Assembly: GCA_002324875.1 (NCBI GenBank)
Contig: NTJG01000003.1
Location: 203,929-267,928, forward strand
Length of the DNA: 64,000 bases
Direction: 5' to 3'
Source of the DNA: Lysobacteraceae bacterium NML93-0793
GTDB taxonomy: Bacteria; Pseudomonadota; Gammaproteobacteria; Xanthomonadales; Xanthomonadaceae
Shown here: positions 8,259-18,410 of the stretch, piece by piece
How the letters are laid out: each line of letters begins with the position of its first letter
Position numbering within the stretch: the first letter of the stretch is position 1
Notes under the pieces: model-generated
Databases searched by the model: none
What the model was told of the DNA's origin: nothing
The model's input: the letters and a program-made list of their open reading frames with translations, nothing else
Made by a program: the position numbers and the translations under genes

Positions 8259-10756
8259 CACGCTGCTCCCACCGCAGCCACATGCACCGCGCACTTCTTG
8301 AAATCAGTCTGCTTGGAGATCGGGTCGGTCGCATCCAGCGTGACCTTGTTGATCAGCTGCGCGGCGTCGAACCACGGCACGAAGACCAGTCCGCGCGGCA
8401 TGCGGTTGCGTCCACGCGTCTCCACGCGCGTCCGCATCGAGCCGCGACGGGAGGTCACCGCGATCTCGTCGCCGCGCTTGAGCCCGCGGGCGCGCGCGTC
8501 GTCGGGATGCATGAACGCCACCGCCGAGGGAAATGCGCGATACAGCTCGGGCACACGCATCGTCATCGAACCCGAATGCCAGTGCTCCAGGACGCGGCCA
8601 GTCACCAGCCATAGGTCGTACTCGGTATCGGGCGATTCCGGCGGTGGCTCGTAGGGCAGCGCCCAGATCACCGCCCGGCCGTCCTTGTTGCCATAGAACT
8701 GGAAGCCGGTACCGGCCTCGACGTAGGGGTCGGCGCCCTCGCGATAGCGCCAGCGCGTTTCCTTGCCATCGACCACCGGCCAGCGCAGGCCCCGCTCCTG
8801 GTGATAGACGTCGAACGGCGCCAGGTCGTGGGCGTGACCCCGTCCGAACTCCGCATACTCCTCGAACAGGCCCTTCTGCACATAAAAGCCGAATGCGTCG
8901 GCCTCGGCGTTGGCGTAGCCGGTCTCGACCTCGTCCACGCCGAAGGCATCCACCTTGCCGTTGCGGAACAGCACGTCGAACAGGGTCTTGCCGCGGAACT
9001 CGGGACTGGCGGCCAGGATCTCCTCCGGCCAGCACTCGTCGGTGGTGAAGCGCTTGGAGAACTCCATCAGCTGCCACAGGTCCGAACGCGCCTCGCCCGG
9101 CGCCTGCACCAGCTGGTGCCAGAAGTGCGTGCGGCGCTCGGCGTTGCCATAGGCGCCCTCCTTCTCCACCCACATCGCCGTGGGCAGGATCAGGTCACCG
9201 GCCTGGCAGGTCACGGTGGGATAGGCGTCGGAGACGACGATGAAGTTGTCGGGATTGCGATAGCCTGGGTATCCCTCCTCCAGCATGTTGGCGCCGGCCT
9301 GCATGTTGTTGTTGGCCTGCACCCAGTACGCGTTGAGCTTGCCGTCGCGCAGCGCGCGGTTCTGCGCGACCGCGTGATAGCCGATCTTGTCCTTGATGAC
9401 GCCGTGGGGAATCTTCCAGATCTCCTCGGCGTGATGGCGGTGTTCGGGATTGGTCACCACCATGTCCGCAGGCAGGCGATGGCTGAACGTGCCGACCTCG
9501 CGCGCGGTGCCGCAGGCCGAAGGCTGGCCGGTCAGCGAGAACGGGCTGTTGCCGGGAGTGGCGATCTTTCCGGTCAGCAGGTGGATGTTGTAGACCATGT
9601 TGTTGGCCCACGTGCCACGCGTGTGCTGGTTGAAGCCCATGGTCCAGAACGACATGACCTTGATGTCCGGGTCGGCGTACAGCTCGGCCAGCTGTTCAAG
9701 CCAGCCGCGCTCGACGCCGGTCATCTCGACCGTGTGCTCGAGCGTGTACGGCGCCACGAACGCGGCGAACGCCTCGAAGTCGATCGGCGTGCCTTCGTTG
9801 GCGGTGTCGGCGTTTTTGGCGGCCATCTCCAGCGGGTGTTCGGGCCGCAGGCCGTAGCCGATGTCGTCGTTGCCCCGCTTGAAACTGGTGTGCCTGTCGA
9901 CGAATGCGCGGTTGACCCGCCCGGTCCGGATGATGTGGTTGGCGATGAAGTTCAGGATGACCAGGTCGGTCTGCGGCTTGAACACCATCGGAATATCGGC
10001 CAGCTCGAAGCTGCGGTGCTCGTAGGTCGACAGCACCGCGACCTTGACGTGCGGATGGGTCAGCCGCCGGTCGGTGACGCGCGTCCACAGGATCGGATGC
10101 ATCTCGGCCATGTTCGAGCCCCACAGCACGAACGCGTCGGCGGCCTCGATGTCGTCGTAGCAGCCCATCGGCTCATCCATGCCGAAGGTGCGCATGAATC
10201 CGGTCACGGCCGAGGCCATGCAATGACGCGCATTGGGATCGATGTGGTTGCTGCGGAAGCCCGCCTTCATCAGCTTGTTTGCCGCATAGCCTTCCCAGAC
10301 CGTCCACTGGCCCGAGCCGAACATGCCGATGCCCTCGCCGCCCTTGGCCTTGAGCACGGCGCGGAACTTGTCGGCCATCACGTCGAAGGCTTCGTCCCAG
10401 CTCACGGGCGTGAAGTCGCCATCCTTCGCATACACGCCATCGCGCTTGCGCAGCAGTGGCGTGGTCAGACGGTCGCTGCCGTACATCACCTTCGACAGGA
10501 AGTAGCCCTTGACACAGTTCAGGCCGCGGTTGACCTCGGCGTGGACATCGCCGTGGGTGGCGACGACCCGGCCACCGCGTACCGCGACATTGATGCCGCA
10601 GCCGGTGCCGCAATACCGGCACGGCGCCTTGCTCCACTTGAGCTGGCCGTCACCTTCGGTCACCGCTTCGGTGAGGTGGGCCGGCAATGGAATTCCGGCC
10701 GCGACGGCAGCGCTCGCCACGGCGGAATTGCGGATGAACTCGCGTCGACTGGTCAT
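8258..10756 (-). CDS. napA: NapA periplasmic nitrate reductase catalytic subunit
   Basis: NapA reduces nitrate to nitrite in the periplasm with a molybdenum bis-MGD cofactor and one 4Fe-4S cluster. The 832-residue product starts with a twin-arginine signal, [14 protein letters not shown], so it is exported folded. The cluster is held by Cys46, Cys49, Cys53 and Cys81 (CRYCGTGCG and NCVKG). The Mo-ligand region reads [12 protein letters not shown]. Substrate and cofactor blocks such as [12 protein letters not shown] and [12 protein letters not shown] follow. The ATG at 10756 overlaps the napD stop by 4 bp. Length matches E. coli NapA (828). Confidence 0.98.
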   Translation of the reverse strand: MTSRREFIRNSAVASAAVAAGIPLPAHLTEAVTEGDGQLKWSKAPCRYCGTGCGINVAVRGGRVVATHGDVHAEVNRGLNCVKGYFLSKVMYGSDRLTTPLLRKRDGVYAKDGDFTPVSWDEAFDVMADKFRAVLKAKGGEGIGMFGSGQWTVWEGYAANKLMKAGFRSNHIDPNARHCMASAVTGFMRTFGMDEPMGCYDDIEAADAFVLWGSNMAEMHPILWTRVTDRRLTHPHVKVAVLSTYEHRSFELADIPMVFKPQTDLVILNFIANHIIRTGRVNRAFVDRHTSFKRGNDDIGYGLRPEHPLEMAAKNADTANEGTPIDFEAFAAFVAPYTLEHTVEMTGVERGWLEQLAELYADPDIKVMSFWTMGFNQHTRGTWANNMVYNIHLLTGKIATPGNSPFSLTGQPSACGTAREVGTFSHRLPADMVVTNPEHRHHAEEIWKIPHGVIKDKIGYHAVAQNRALRDGKLNAYWVQANNNMQAGANMLEEGYPGYRNPDNFIVVSDAYPTVTCQAGDLILPTAMWVEKEGAYGNAERRTHFWHQLVQAPGEARSDLWQLMEFSKRFTTDECWPEEILAASPEFRGKTLFDVLFRNGKVDAFGVDEVETGYANAEADAFGFYVQKGLFEEYAEFGRGHAHDLAPFDVYHQERGLRWPVVDGKETRWRYREGADPYVEAGTGFQFYGNKDGRAVIWALPYEPPPESPDTEYDLWLVTGRVLEHWHSGSMTMRVPELYRAFPSAVAFMHPDDARARGLKRGDEIAVTSRRGSMRTRVETRGRNRMPRGLVFVPWFDAAQLINKVTLDATDPISKQTDFKKCAVHVAAVGAA

Positions 10757-11052
10757 CCTGTGCACTCCTGATGGATCTGTCCGGGCACCGCGTCGATGTC
10801 CGACCGGCTTTCGACATGGTGATAAACGAGATTGACGGTCAGCACGCCGGGCACGGCCTGCAGCAGTTCGATGCTGGACATGAGCCCGCGCGTGCCGTCG
10901 CCCTCCTGCAGCAGCACGCTGCAGGTGGTGTCCTGCAATTGCAGATCCAGGCCATCGGTGCCCGCGGCCGTCGCGGCGACCGCGCCTGCCGCTTCCGGGC
11001 GATGCCGGACGACGAGGCTTGCGATGTGCCATTCGTGCCCGTGGTCAGACAT
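10753..11052 (-). CDS. napD: NapD maturation chaperone
   Basis: NapD binds the twin-arginine signal of NapA and prevents export before the molybdenum cofactor is inserted. The 99-residue product has the usual small ferredoxin-like fold pattern: [13 protein letters not shown] at the start, a central [14 protein letters not shown] strand, and a short polar tail. It overlaps napF by 8 bp and napA by 4 bp, so the genes are tightly coupled. NapD sequences diverge strongly, and its position directly before napA supports the call. Confidence 0.9.
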   Translation of the reverse strand: MSDHGHEWHIASLVVRHRPEAAGAVAATAAGTDGLDLQLQDTTCSVLLQEGDGTRGLMSSIELLQAVPGVLTVNLVYHHVESRSDIDAVPGQIHQECTG

Positions 11053-11575
11053 CCGCGACAGCCTCGAGTGGCGCGGACTGCAGCGTGATCGCGCCGGCAG
11101 GACAACCCGCGACGCAGGCGCCGCAACCGGTACAGCGATCGGCGGCCACGACGGGAACCGGCACCGCGGACGTCACCGGAAAGCGGATCGCCGCTTCACC
11201 GCAGGCGTCGCGGCAGCTCGCGCACACGATCCGCGCGTGCGTCAGGCACCGGTCGGCGATATGTGCCTGCAAGGTCCAGGGCCGCTCCGTCGCCGGCCGG
11301 AAGGCCGAGTCGCGACAGGCATCCACACAGCGGGCGCAGAACGTGCATTCGCCGCGCGCGGGGTCGAACACCGGCAGCTGTCCTGCGCCGGGCGACAGCA
11401 CCGCTTCGGGGCAGGCCTCGACGCACGCCTGACAGCCGATGCACGCATCGACGAACGCCGACTCCTCGAGCGCCCAGGGCGGACGCAACGCCGGTTCGGC
11501 ACGCACGCGTCCGCGCAGCAATGCGCGGCGGCGAGGATCATGACGGCAGGTGGCGGCGGCGACCATGCGGAACAT
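11045..11575 (-). CDS. napF: NapF ferredoxin-type protein
   Basis: NapF is a cytoplasmic iron-sulfur protein that helps assemble NapA before export. The 176-residue product has Cys motifs for several 4Fe-4S clusters: CIGCQACVEACP near 45, CTFCARCVDAC near 78, a CASCRDAC in the middle and CTGCGACVAGCP near the end. The N-terminus is rich in Arg, as is usual for NapF. Its ATG at 11575 directly abuts the TAG of napE, and it overlaps napD at its end. Confidence 0.94.
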   Translation of the reverse strand: MFRMVAAATCRHDPRRRALLRGRVRAEPALRPPWALEESAFVDACIGCQACVEACPEAVLSPGAGQLPVFDPARGECTFCARCVDACRDSAFRPATERPWTLQAHIADRCLTHARIVCASCRDACGEAAIRFPVTSAVPVPVVAADRCTGCGACVAGCPAGAITLQSAPLEAVADV

Positions 11576-11755
11576 CTAGTGCGTGGGCGGGCCGAAAACG
11601 ATCTGCCAGAACCAGACCGAGAAGCCGTAGCTGGCCACGGCCAGCACCGACAGCACCGGAAACAACAACACGGTGATGAACAGGAACGACAGCAGCTCAT
11701 TCCGCTTCGCGCGGCGGCTGACGGTGTTCGACACGGGCGCAGGCTGGGCGTCCAA
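11576..11755 (-). CDS. napE: NapE small membrane protein, first gene of the nap operon
   Basis: A short gene of about 59 codons. The product has a basic start, RRAKRNELLSFLF, one membrane segment (FITVLLFPVLSVLAVASYGF) and the end VWFWQIVFGPPTH. This matches the NapE pattern of an Arg-rich head, one helix and a GPP ending. Start choice is uncertain: a TTG at 11755 follows a GGACGGGAAA stretch that could bind ribosomes, and a GTG lies seven codons later. Its stop abuts the napF ATG. The role of NapE is not well established; operon position supports the call. Confidence 0.85.
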   Translation of the reverse strand: MDAQPAPVSNTVSRRAKRNELLSFLFITVLLFPVLSVLAVASYGFSVWFWQIVFGPPTH

Positions 11756-11813
11756 GATGGCGTTTTCCCGTCCGTTCGACTGCAGGATTGGTCAGACGAT
11801 GACCACAGCACGA

Positions 11814-11854
11814 CATTAACGGGGGCGCGAGACTCCGGCATTGATCGAAATCAA
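11814..11854 (-). promoter_or_regulatory. FNR/ANR box and -10 element ahead of the nap operon
   Basis: TTGATCGAAATCAA at 11841-11854 is a perfect match to the FNR-family half-sites TTGAT-N4-ATCAA. On the minus strand, a TTAATG element at 11819-11814 lies about 31 bp from the box centre, the spacing of a class II FNR promoter with the site near -41.5. That puts the transcription start near 11806, about 50 bp before napE. Anaerobic activation of nap is therefore likely. No clear NarL/NarP site was seen. Confidence 0.85.
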
Positions 11855-11855
11855 T

Positions 11856-12110
11856 GCGCGGCAGCCGGACATGTGCTTGCGTTCCCGCCGGCCGGATCGG
11901 CGGGGCGCACACCGCCGACGGGCGCCGCCCGGCGCCCGTACGTGTTCACAATCAAGATCGCATCAGTGGGCGTGCGCAAATCCAGCGGGTCGCTCATGAC
12001 GCGGCCCGCTGCTTCCCCGCTCACATCACGGCGCCTCGCCAGGCGAAGCGCCTCTTCGGCTCCAGTCCGCCCCCCGCCGACTGCGAGCGGTGCGGATCGA
12101 CCTGCGTCGG
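11856..12110. other. Intergenic stretch between aspS and the nap promoter
   Basis: Together with the napE leader this makes a gap of about 355 bp. No coding frame is convincing. The only structure seen is a perfect 9-bp stem with a GCCC loop at 11918-11939 (ACGGGCGCC with GGCGCCCGT), which lies downstream of aspS and could end its transcript, although no T run follows. Confidence 0.45.
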
Positions 12111-13880
<1,770 letters not shown>

Positions 13881-14144
13881 GGACACTCCGGGAAACAGCA
13901 GGAGCCGGCCCCAGCCGGGACCGGCGAATCGCGCATTTTAGCGGTTCGCAGCCCGGACGGCGGAACCGGCCTGCGCTGGAAGGCGGCGGCACCCGTGGAC
14001 GCTTGCGAGACGATCAAAAAACAGAGCCGGTTCCGTCCGGTGACATCACGCGCGTCAGGCCCGCGCTCGCGCGCCGTCACCGTGACAGTGGTTCAGACGC
14101 CGGACGCCGCCCACTTGCCGGGCGCTAGTGCCCGCGTGCGCAGC

Positions 14145-14492
14145 TCACTCGGCCGCGGGCTTGGGCTTGGCCGCAGGAGCCGCCTCGGCCGGCTTCGCGG
14201 CAGGCGTGCTGCCCCCGGACGGCGCGGACGCAGCCGGTGCGGCATCGGAGGTCGCGCCGCCCGATTTCGCGCCGTCGCCGGACTCGACCAGGTTGCGCTT
14301 CTTGTCGCCGTCCTTCTTGAAGTCGGTCTCGTACCAGCCGCTGCCGGCGAGCCGGAACGCCGGCGCCGTGAGCTGGCGCTTGACCGATGCGGCACCGCAG
14401 GCCGGACAGCGCTCGGGATCGGGATCGGACATCTTCTGCAGGCGGTCGAAACTGTGGCCGCATTCGGCGCACTGGAAGGCATAGATCGGCAT
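14145..14492 (-). CDS. FmdB/CxxC zinc-ribbon family protein
   Basis: A 115-residue protein starting MPIYAFQCAECGHSF, the hallmark of the FmdB putative regulator family. Two pairs of cysteines, Cys8/Cys11 and Cys29/Cys32, form a zinc ribbon. From about residue 70 the tail is low complexity, rich in Ala, Pro, Gly and Lys, which is longer than in the shortest members. The ATG at 14492 is the family start; frames upstream are not conserved. It lies upstream of aspS on the same strand. Function is not established for the family. Confidence 0.88.
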   Translation of the reverse strand: MPIYAFQCAECGHSFDRLQKMSDPDPERCPACGAASVKRQLTAPAFRLAGSGWYETDFKKDGDKKRNLVESGDGAKSGGATSDAAPAASAPSGGSTPAAKPAEAAPAAKPKPAAE

Positions 14493-14644
14493 GGCGATGG
14501 CGCAGCGACAACGAGGGAGCCGGCATTCTGGGGCACGCGGACGGACTTTCAAGCCCGCGAACGGGTGCTGGCGTCGTAGCGCGGTACGGCTCGCACGCCC
14601 GGACGGAGCCTAGACTGGCCCTTTCCACCTCCGGATACCGCGCG

Positions 14645-15358
14645 ATGTCCCCACCTCCGAATTTCCGTACCGTCGCCGCTGCTGCCCTGGTCGCCATCGG
14701 TCTCCTGGGTGCCGGCTGGTTCGCCGCCCAGGGCATGGCCAAGCTGCGCACCGACGACCGCTTCGTCACCGTCAAGGGCTCGGCCGAACGCGTGGTCGAG
14801 GCCGATCTCGTGGTCTGGCCGATGTCGCAGACCGTCGGCGGCGATGCGCTGGCGGCGGTGCAGTCCGGACTCGACGCCAACACCGCGACGATCCGCCAGT
14901 TCCTGACCACGGCCGGCTTCGGCGACGACGAGATCGTGGTCTCGCCACCGCGGCTCGAGGACCGCTGGGCCTACGCCTACGGCGACAGCCGGCCGCCCGA
15001 GCGCTATCGCTATTCCAACACCGTCACCTTGCGCACCGGCCGCGTGGCCGAGGCCATGGCCGCGCTGCGCCGCAGTGGCGACATCGTCGCCCAGGGCGTG
15101 ATGCTCAATGCCGGCGAGGAAGGCGGGCCGCAGTTCGAGTTCACCCGGCTCAACGACATCAAGCCGGAGCTGATCGCCGAGGCGACCGCCAACGCGCGCG
15201 TGTCGGCCGAGCAGTTCGCCAAGGATTCGGGCGCACGCCTGGGCGGCATCCGCAGCGCGAACCAGGGCGTGATCTCGATCAGTGACCGCGACCGCGGCAG
15301 CCCGCACGTCAAGACGGTGCGCGTGGTGACGACAGTGGAGTACTTCCTGCGCGATTGA
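14645..15358 (+). CDS. SIMPL domain-containing protein
   Basis: A 237-residue protein with an N-terminal membrane segment at about 9-27, then a SIMPL domain (VTVKGSAERVVEADLVVWP at the start, QFEFTRLNDIKPELIAEATANAR in the middle, VVTTVEYFL at the end). SIMPL proteins are periplasmic or membrane-anchored with poorly known roles, linked in some bacteria to oxidative stress or signalling. The ATG at 14645 gives a sensible signal anchor; the longer upstream frame is a shadow of the zinc-ribbon gene on the other strand. It ends 233 bp before the convergent beta-lactamase-like gene. Confidence 0.88.
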   Translation: MSPPPNFRTVAAAALVAIGLLGAGWFAAQGMAKLRTDDRFVTVKGSAERVVEADLVVWPMSQTVGGDALAAVQSGLDANTATIRQFLTTAGFGDDEIVVSPPRLEDRWAYAYGDSRPPERYRYSNTVTLRTGRVAEAMAALRRSGDIVAQGVMLNAGEEGGPQFEFTRLNDIKPELIAEATANARVSAEQFAKDSGARLGGIRSANQGVISISDRDRGSPHVKTVRVVTTVEYFLRD

Positions 15359-15591
15359 GCGCGTTACCCGCGGGGCGTTCTGCGTGTCGCGAGCCCACCG
15401 AACTCCGGTGCGCCCCGGGCCGCTCGGCGCGTCGCGCCGACGTGCCGGTCGCCCTGGATGCGAGACACAGGGACGGCGCGACGGGTCGGTCGGGATGCTG
15501 CACGCCGACGAAGCCGACGCCACGGCGCGTGCAGGCCGATGCCTTCCCGCGCGCACCGGTTACGGTCCGGCATCGGTCCCGCAGACGCGCG

Positions 15592-16461
15592 TCATCGGGC
15601 GGCCAGATGCACCGCCGCCAGTTCCGTGGCACGGCGCAGCACCGCGTTGCGGCCGGCGGCGTCGAGCGGCGAATCGCGCAGGTAGAGCGTCAGGACCCAG
15701 GGGGCCGCGCCGCGCAGCGGCCAGAGGATCGCGATGTCGTTGCTGACCCCCTGCATGCCACCGGTCTTGTCGCCAACCCGCCACCCTTCCGGAACACCGG
15801 CGCGGATGCGGGCGTCCCCGGTGCGGTTCTCGATCAGCCAGTCGGCGAGCTGCAGACGGGACGACCGCGAAAGCGCGTCGTCGAGCACGAATCGCCGGAG
15901 ATTGTGCGCCATCGCCAAAGGCGTCGTCGTACTGCGGCCTTCGGAAATGCCGCGTGGATCGGTGTCCGTATCGCCATGCTCGCGCAGGAACGCCTGCAAC
16001 CCGGCCTCCCCGCCCACCAGCGGCAGCAGCAGATTCACCGCGGGGTTGTCACTCCAGACCATGCTGCCGCGGCACAGGTCGCGCACGGTGATGTCCTTGC
16101 CCACATGCCGTCCGCTGACGGGCGCGCCGGACCGGATGTCCTGCTCGCGCACCGGGATCCGGTCGTCGAGCGAAAGCGCGCCGGCATCGGACTTCGCCAG
16201 CACGGCGGCACTCAGTGCGAACTTGATCGTGCTGGCCGTCGGGAAGGCCTCGCGTGCGCGGTGCGCCATGACCTGGCGGTGGTCCGGATGCACCAGGCAG
16301 ATCCCCAGTCGACCGCCGCTGGCTGCCTCCAGAGCGGCGGCATTCACGGCGGCCTCCACAGCGGAGGTGGCCGCGTCGGCCGCTCTCGCGATCAGCGGTA
16401 CGACGGCGGTCGCCAGTGCCGTGCCGGCGGCGGTTTTGAGGAAGTGGCGTCGTCCGTACAT
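15592..16461 (-). CDS. Class A beta-lactamase-like protein with contracted omega loop
   Basis: A 289-residue serine beta-lactamase homologue with a twin-arginine-type signal (RRHFLKTAAGTALATA), so periplasmic. Ser77-Thr-Ile-Lys80 is the SxxK motif, Ser137-Asp-Asn the SDN motif and Lys232-Thr-Gly the KTG motif. The region between GD at 163-164 and TTTP at 178-181 is about nine residues shorter than in TEM-like enzymes and lacks the Glu166-x-x-Leu-Asn motif needed for deacylation. Glu174 may or may not substitute. It is divergent from an AmpR-like gene. It may be a slow or inactive lactamase, or a penicillin-binding sensor; the fold assignment is strong. Confidence 0.88.
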   Translation of the reverse strand: MYGRRHFLKTAAGTALATAVVPLIARAADAATSAVEAAVNAAALEAASGGRLGICLVHPDHRQVMAHRAREAFPTASTIKFALSAAVLAKSDAGALSLDDRIPVREQDIRSGAPVSGRHVGKDITVRDLCRGSMVWSDNPAVNLLLPLVGGEAGLQAFLREHGDTDTDPRGISEGRSTTTPLAMAHNLRRFVLDDALSRSSRLQLADWLIENRTGDARIRAGVPEGWRVGDKTGGMQGVSNDIAILWPLRGAAPWVLTLYLRDSPLDAAGRNAVLRRATELAAVHLAAR

Positions 16462-16628
16462 CGCGTGGTCTCCAGTCGGGTCGACCGCGAGTCTGGAACG
16501 CGCACGTTCGCTCCACCAGCGCGTTTATCGGGTGCCAGTCCACAGGAAAATTCATGTCGGGCACGGCGGGGCGCATCAATCGGGCCGCGGCATGCGACGA
16601 TCCATCGATTCTGCTCATCGCTGCGCGC
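16462..16628. promoter_or_regulatory. Divergent control region between the beta-lactamase-like gene and the LysR regulator
   Basis: This 167-bp gap separates two divergent starts, the arrangement of ampR-bla pairs in which the LysR protein binds between the genes and controls both. I could not pick out a specific T-N11-A operator or promoter with confidence. The assignment rests on gene order alone. Confidence 0.5.
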
Positions 16629-17510
16629 ATGTCCCGACCGCATCTCCCGCTCAACGCCCTGCGCGCCTTCGAAGCGGCAGCGCGCCACCAGAACCTGACC
16701 CGGGCTGCGCTCGAACTGCACGTCAGCCAGGCCGCCCTGAGCCACCAGATCCGCGGGCTCGAAGCCACGCTCGGCATCCGCCTGTTCCATCGACTGCCGC
16801 GCGGCGTTGCGCTGAGCGACGAGGCCGTGGCGCTGTATCCGGTGCTCAACGAGGCCTTCGATCGCATCGCGGCCGCGGTCAATCGCGCCCGCTCCACCGC
16901 CCGCCGCGACGTGGTGTCGCTCGGCGCGGTGGGCACGTTCGTCAACGGCTGGCTGCTGCCGCGGCTGGCGCAATTCGAAGCCGCTCATCCCGGGATCGAG
17001 TTGCGCCTGTCCACCCACAACAACCGCATCGACCAGGCCAGCGAGGGTCTGGACGTGGTGATCCGCTTCGGCGACGGCGACTGGCAGGGCCTGCACTGCA
17101 CACCGATCGCCGACACCCGGTTCGCGCCGGTCTGTGCACCTGCGCACGCCCATCGTCTGCGCGTGCCGCAGGACCTCGCCGCGCTGCCGCTGCTGCGTTC
17201 CTACCGCGAGAACGAATGGCCGCGCTGGTGCGAGGCGGCTGGGGTGCGCGGCGTCGAAGCGCGCGGGCCGGTGTTCGACTCGTCGCTCGCCCTGGCCGGC
17301 GCCGCCGCTTCCGGTGCGGGAGTCGCGCTGGTGCCGCTGGCGATGTTCGAGCGGGAGCTGCGCGAAGGTCGGCTGCTGCAGCCGTTCGACATCGGCATCG
17401 AGCTGGGCCGCTACTGGCTGACCCGGCTGCGCTCGCGCCGTGAGCGCGAGCCCGTCAAACAGCTGCGCCTCTGGCTGCAGGCACAGGGCGCACTGACGCC
17501 GGGCCGCTGA
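16629..17510 (+). CDS. LysR-family regulator, AmpR-like
   Basis: A 293-residue LysR-type regulator starting MSRPHLPLNALRAFEAAARH, close to AmpR (LPLNALRAFEAAARH), with the helix-turn-helix LTRAALELHVSQAALSHQIRGLE at about 26-48. The C-terminal part is the periplasmic-binding-like effector domain. AmpR proteins sense cell-wall muropeptides and switch beta-lactamase genes; the divergent neighbour here is a class A lactamase homologue, which fits. GcvA is the closest alternative family because it shares the N-terminal motif. The ATG at 16629 gives the family length of about 291. Confidence 0.88.
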   Translation: MSRPHLPLNALRAFEAAARHQNLTRAALELHVSQAALSHQIRGLEATLGIRLFHRLPRGVALSDEAVALYPVLNEAFDRIAAAVNRARSTARRDVVSLGAVGTFVNGWLLPRLAQFEAAHPGIELRLSTHNNRIDQASEGLDVVIRFGDGDWQGLHCTPIADTRFAPVCAPAHAHRLRVPQDLAALPLLRSYRENEWPRWCEAAGVRGVEARGPVFDSSLALAGAAASGAGVALVPLAMFERELREGRLLQPFDIGIELGRYWLTRLRSRREREPVKQLRLWLQAQGALTPGR

Positions 17511-17531
17511 GCGGCGCCGGCGTCATCGGGA

Positions 17532-18224
17532 TCAGTAGCCCCAGGGCGTCGGCGGTGCAGCGACGGTCTTCGTCAGGTCGAACTCGACCTGGAACTTGCG
17601 GCCACCGGGCCGGCTGAGCTCGTAGACGAAACGCTGGCCCGGCTCGATTTCCATCGCCCAGGTGTTGGTGACGGACGCGGACAGGCCTTCGCGCTCGAAC
17701 ATCTCGATCGATTCGGCATCGACCGGGAATTCCTGGCGCTGCGCGGTGCCGGCATTCTGGGTATCGCCGCCGTACATCGTGACCGGGTCGTCGCTGCCGT
17801 CGGGCAGGCGATGGTCGTGCTTCAGACGCAGGCCGGTCTCGGTGCGGGTGAGGATCCAGGTGCGCGAATGGTCGTCGCCGACGTGGAACGGAATGCGCAG
17901 TTCCTCTTCCTTGTTGCTGCAGCCGCGCACGTGCATCACCAGTTCCTTGCCCTCGAAGGGATCGGGTGGCGCGTCGGCGGCGGGCGCCGGCTCATTGGTG
18001 ACGATGCGACCGGCGAACGCTTCGCCGCAATGGCGCGCGATCGCGGCGAGGAATTCATCGGCGGGCACGCGCTCGCGTGCGGCGTCAGCGGCTGCCGCCG
18101 CGGCGGCGGCATCGGCGGTGGGATTGGCCGGGGCCGGGCCCGTGGGCGTAGCCGGCTCGTTGCCGCCACAGGCGGCGAGTGCGAGTGCGGCGGCGAGAAG
18201 GGTGCAATGGCGTTGGATGGTCAT
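17532..18224 (-). CDS. Putative lipoprotein, unknown function
   Basis: A 230-residue protein with a lipoprotein signal, LALAACG with Cys19, followed by an Ala/Pro-rich linker to about residue 47. The globular part begins VPADEFLAAIARHCGEAFAGRI and includes HVRGCSNKEEELRIPFHVG, HSRTWILTR and GLRLKHDHRLPDGSDDPVTMYGG, then a C-terminal ELSRPGGRKFQVEFDL. This looks like an uncharacterised secreted family found in xanthomonads. Two cysteines (in ARHCGE and RGCSN) could form a disulfide. It converges with the AmpR-like gene and is 186 bp upstream of nothing related. No function is proposed. Confidence 0.75.
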   Translation of the reverse strand: MTIQRHCTLLAAALALAACGGNEPATPTGPAPANPTADAAAAAAAADAARERVPADEFLAAIARHCGEAFAGRIVTNEPAPAADAPPDPFEGKELVMHVRGCSNKEEELRIPFHVGDDHSRTWILTRTETGLRLKHDHRLPDGSDDPVTMYGGDTQNAGTAQRQEFPVDAESIEMFEREGLSASVTNTWAMEIEPGQRFVYELSRPGGRKFQVEFDLTKTVAAPPTPWGY

Positions 18225-18410
18225 GCCCCGCAAAGTACCCGCCGTCGCCAGATGGCGCAAATCCGCAGCGCGCACGTGGATGCGGAACCGGCGCGCGATC
18301 CCGACGCCGCGCAGCGGGCCGGACACGCGGCGCAACGCGCGCGCGGCAAGGCGTCCGGAGACCGCCGTAAGAGCCGCACCGCCCCGGGCAGCGCGTGCAC
18401 CGCGCCCGCG

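Noticed and set aside
8801..10771. A long plus-strand open frame of about 656 codons opposite napA
   Set aside because: It is antisense to a clear napA gene. GC-rich DNA with third-position bias produces long shadow frames on the opposite strand; the translation is Val/Gly/His-rich with no domain.
14020..14060. Possible terminator for the zinc-ribbon gene around a minus-strand T6 run
   Set aside because: The T run is real, but the only stem beside it is a 4-bp CCGG pair, too weak to call.
15359..15591. Possible small gene between the SIMPL and beta-lactamase-like genes
   Set aside because: Several short frames exist on both strands, but all are Arg-rich with no ribosome site or conserved pattern. 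It looks like convergent intergenic DNA.
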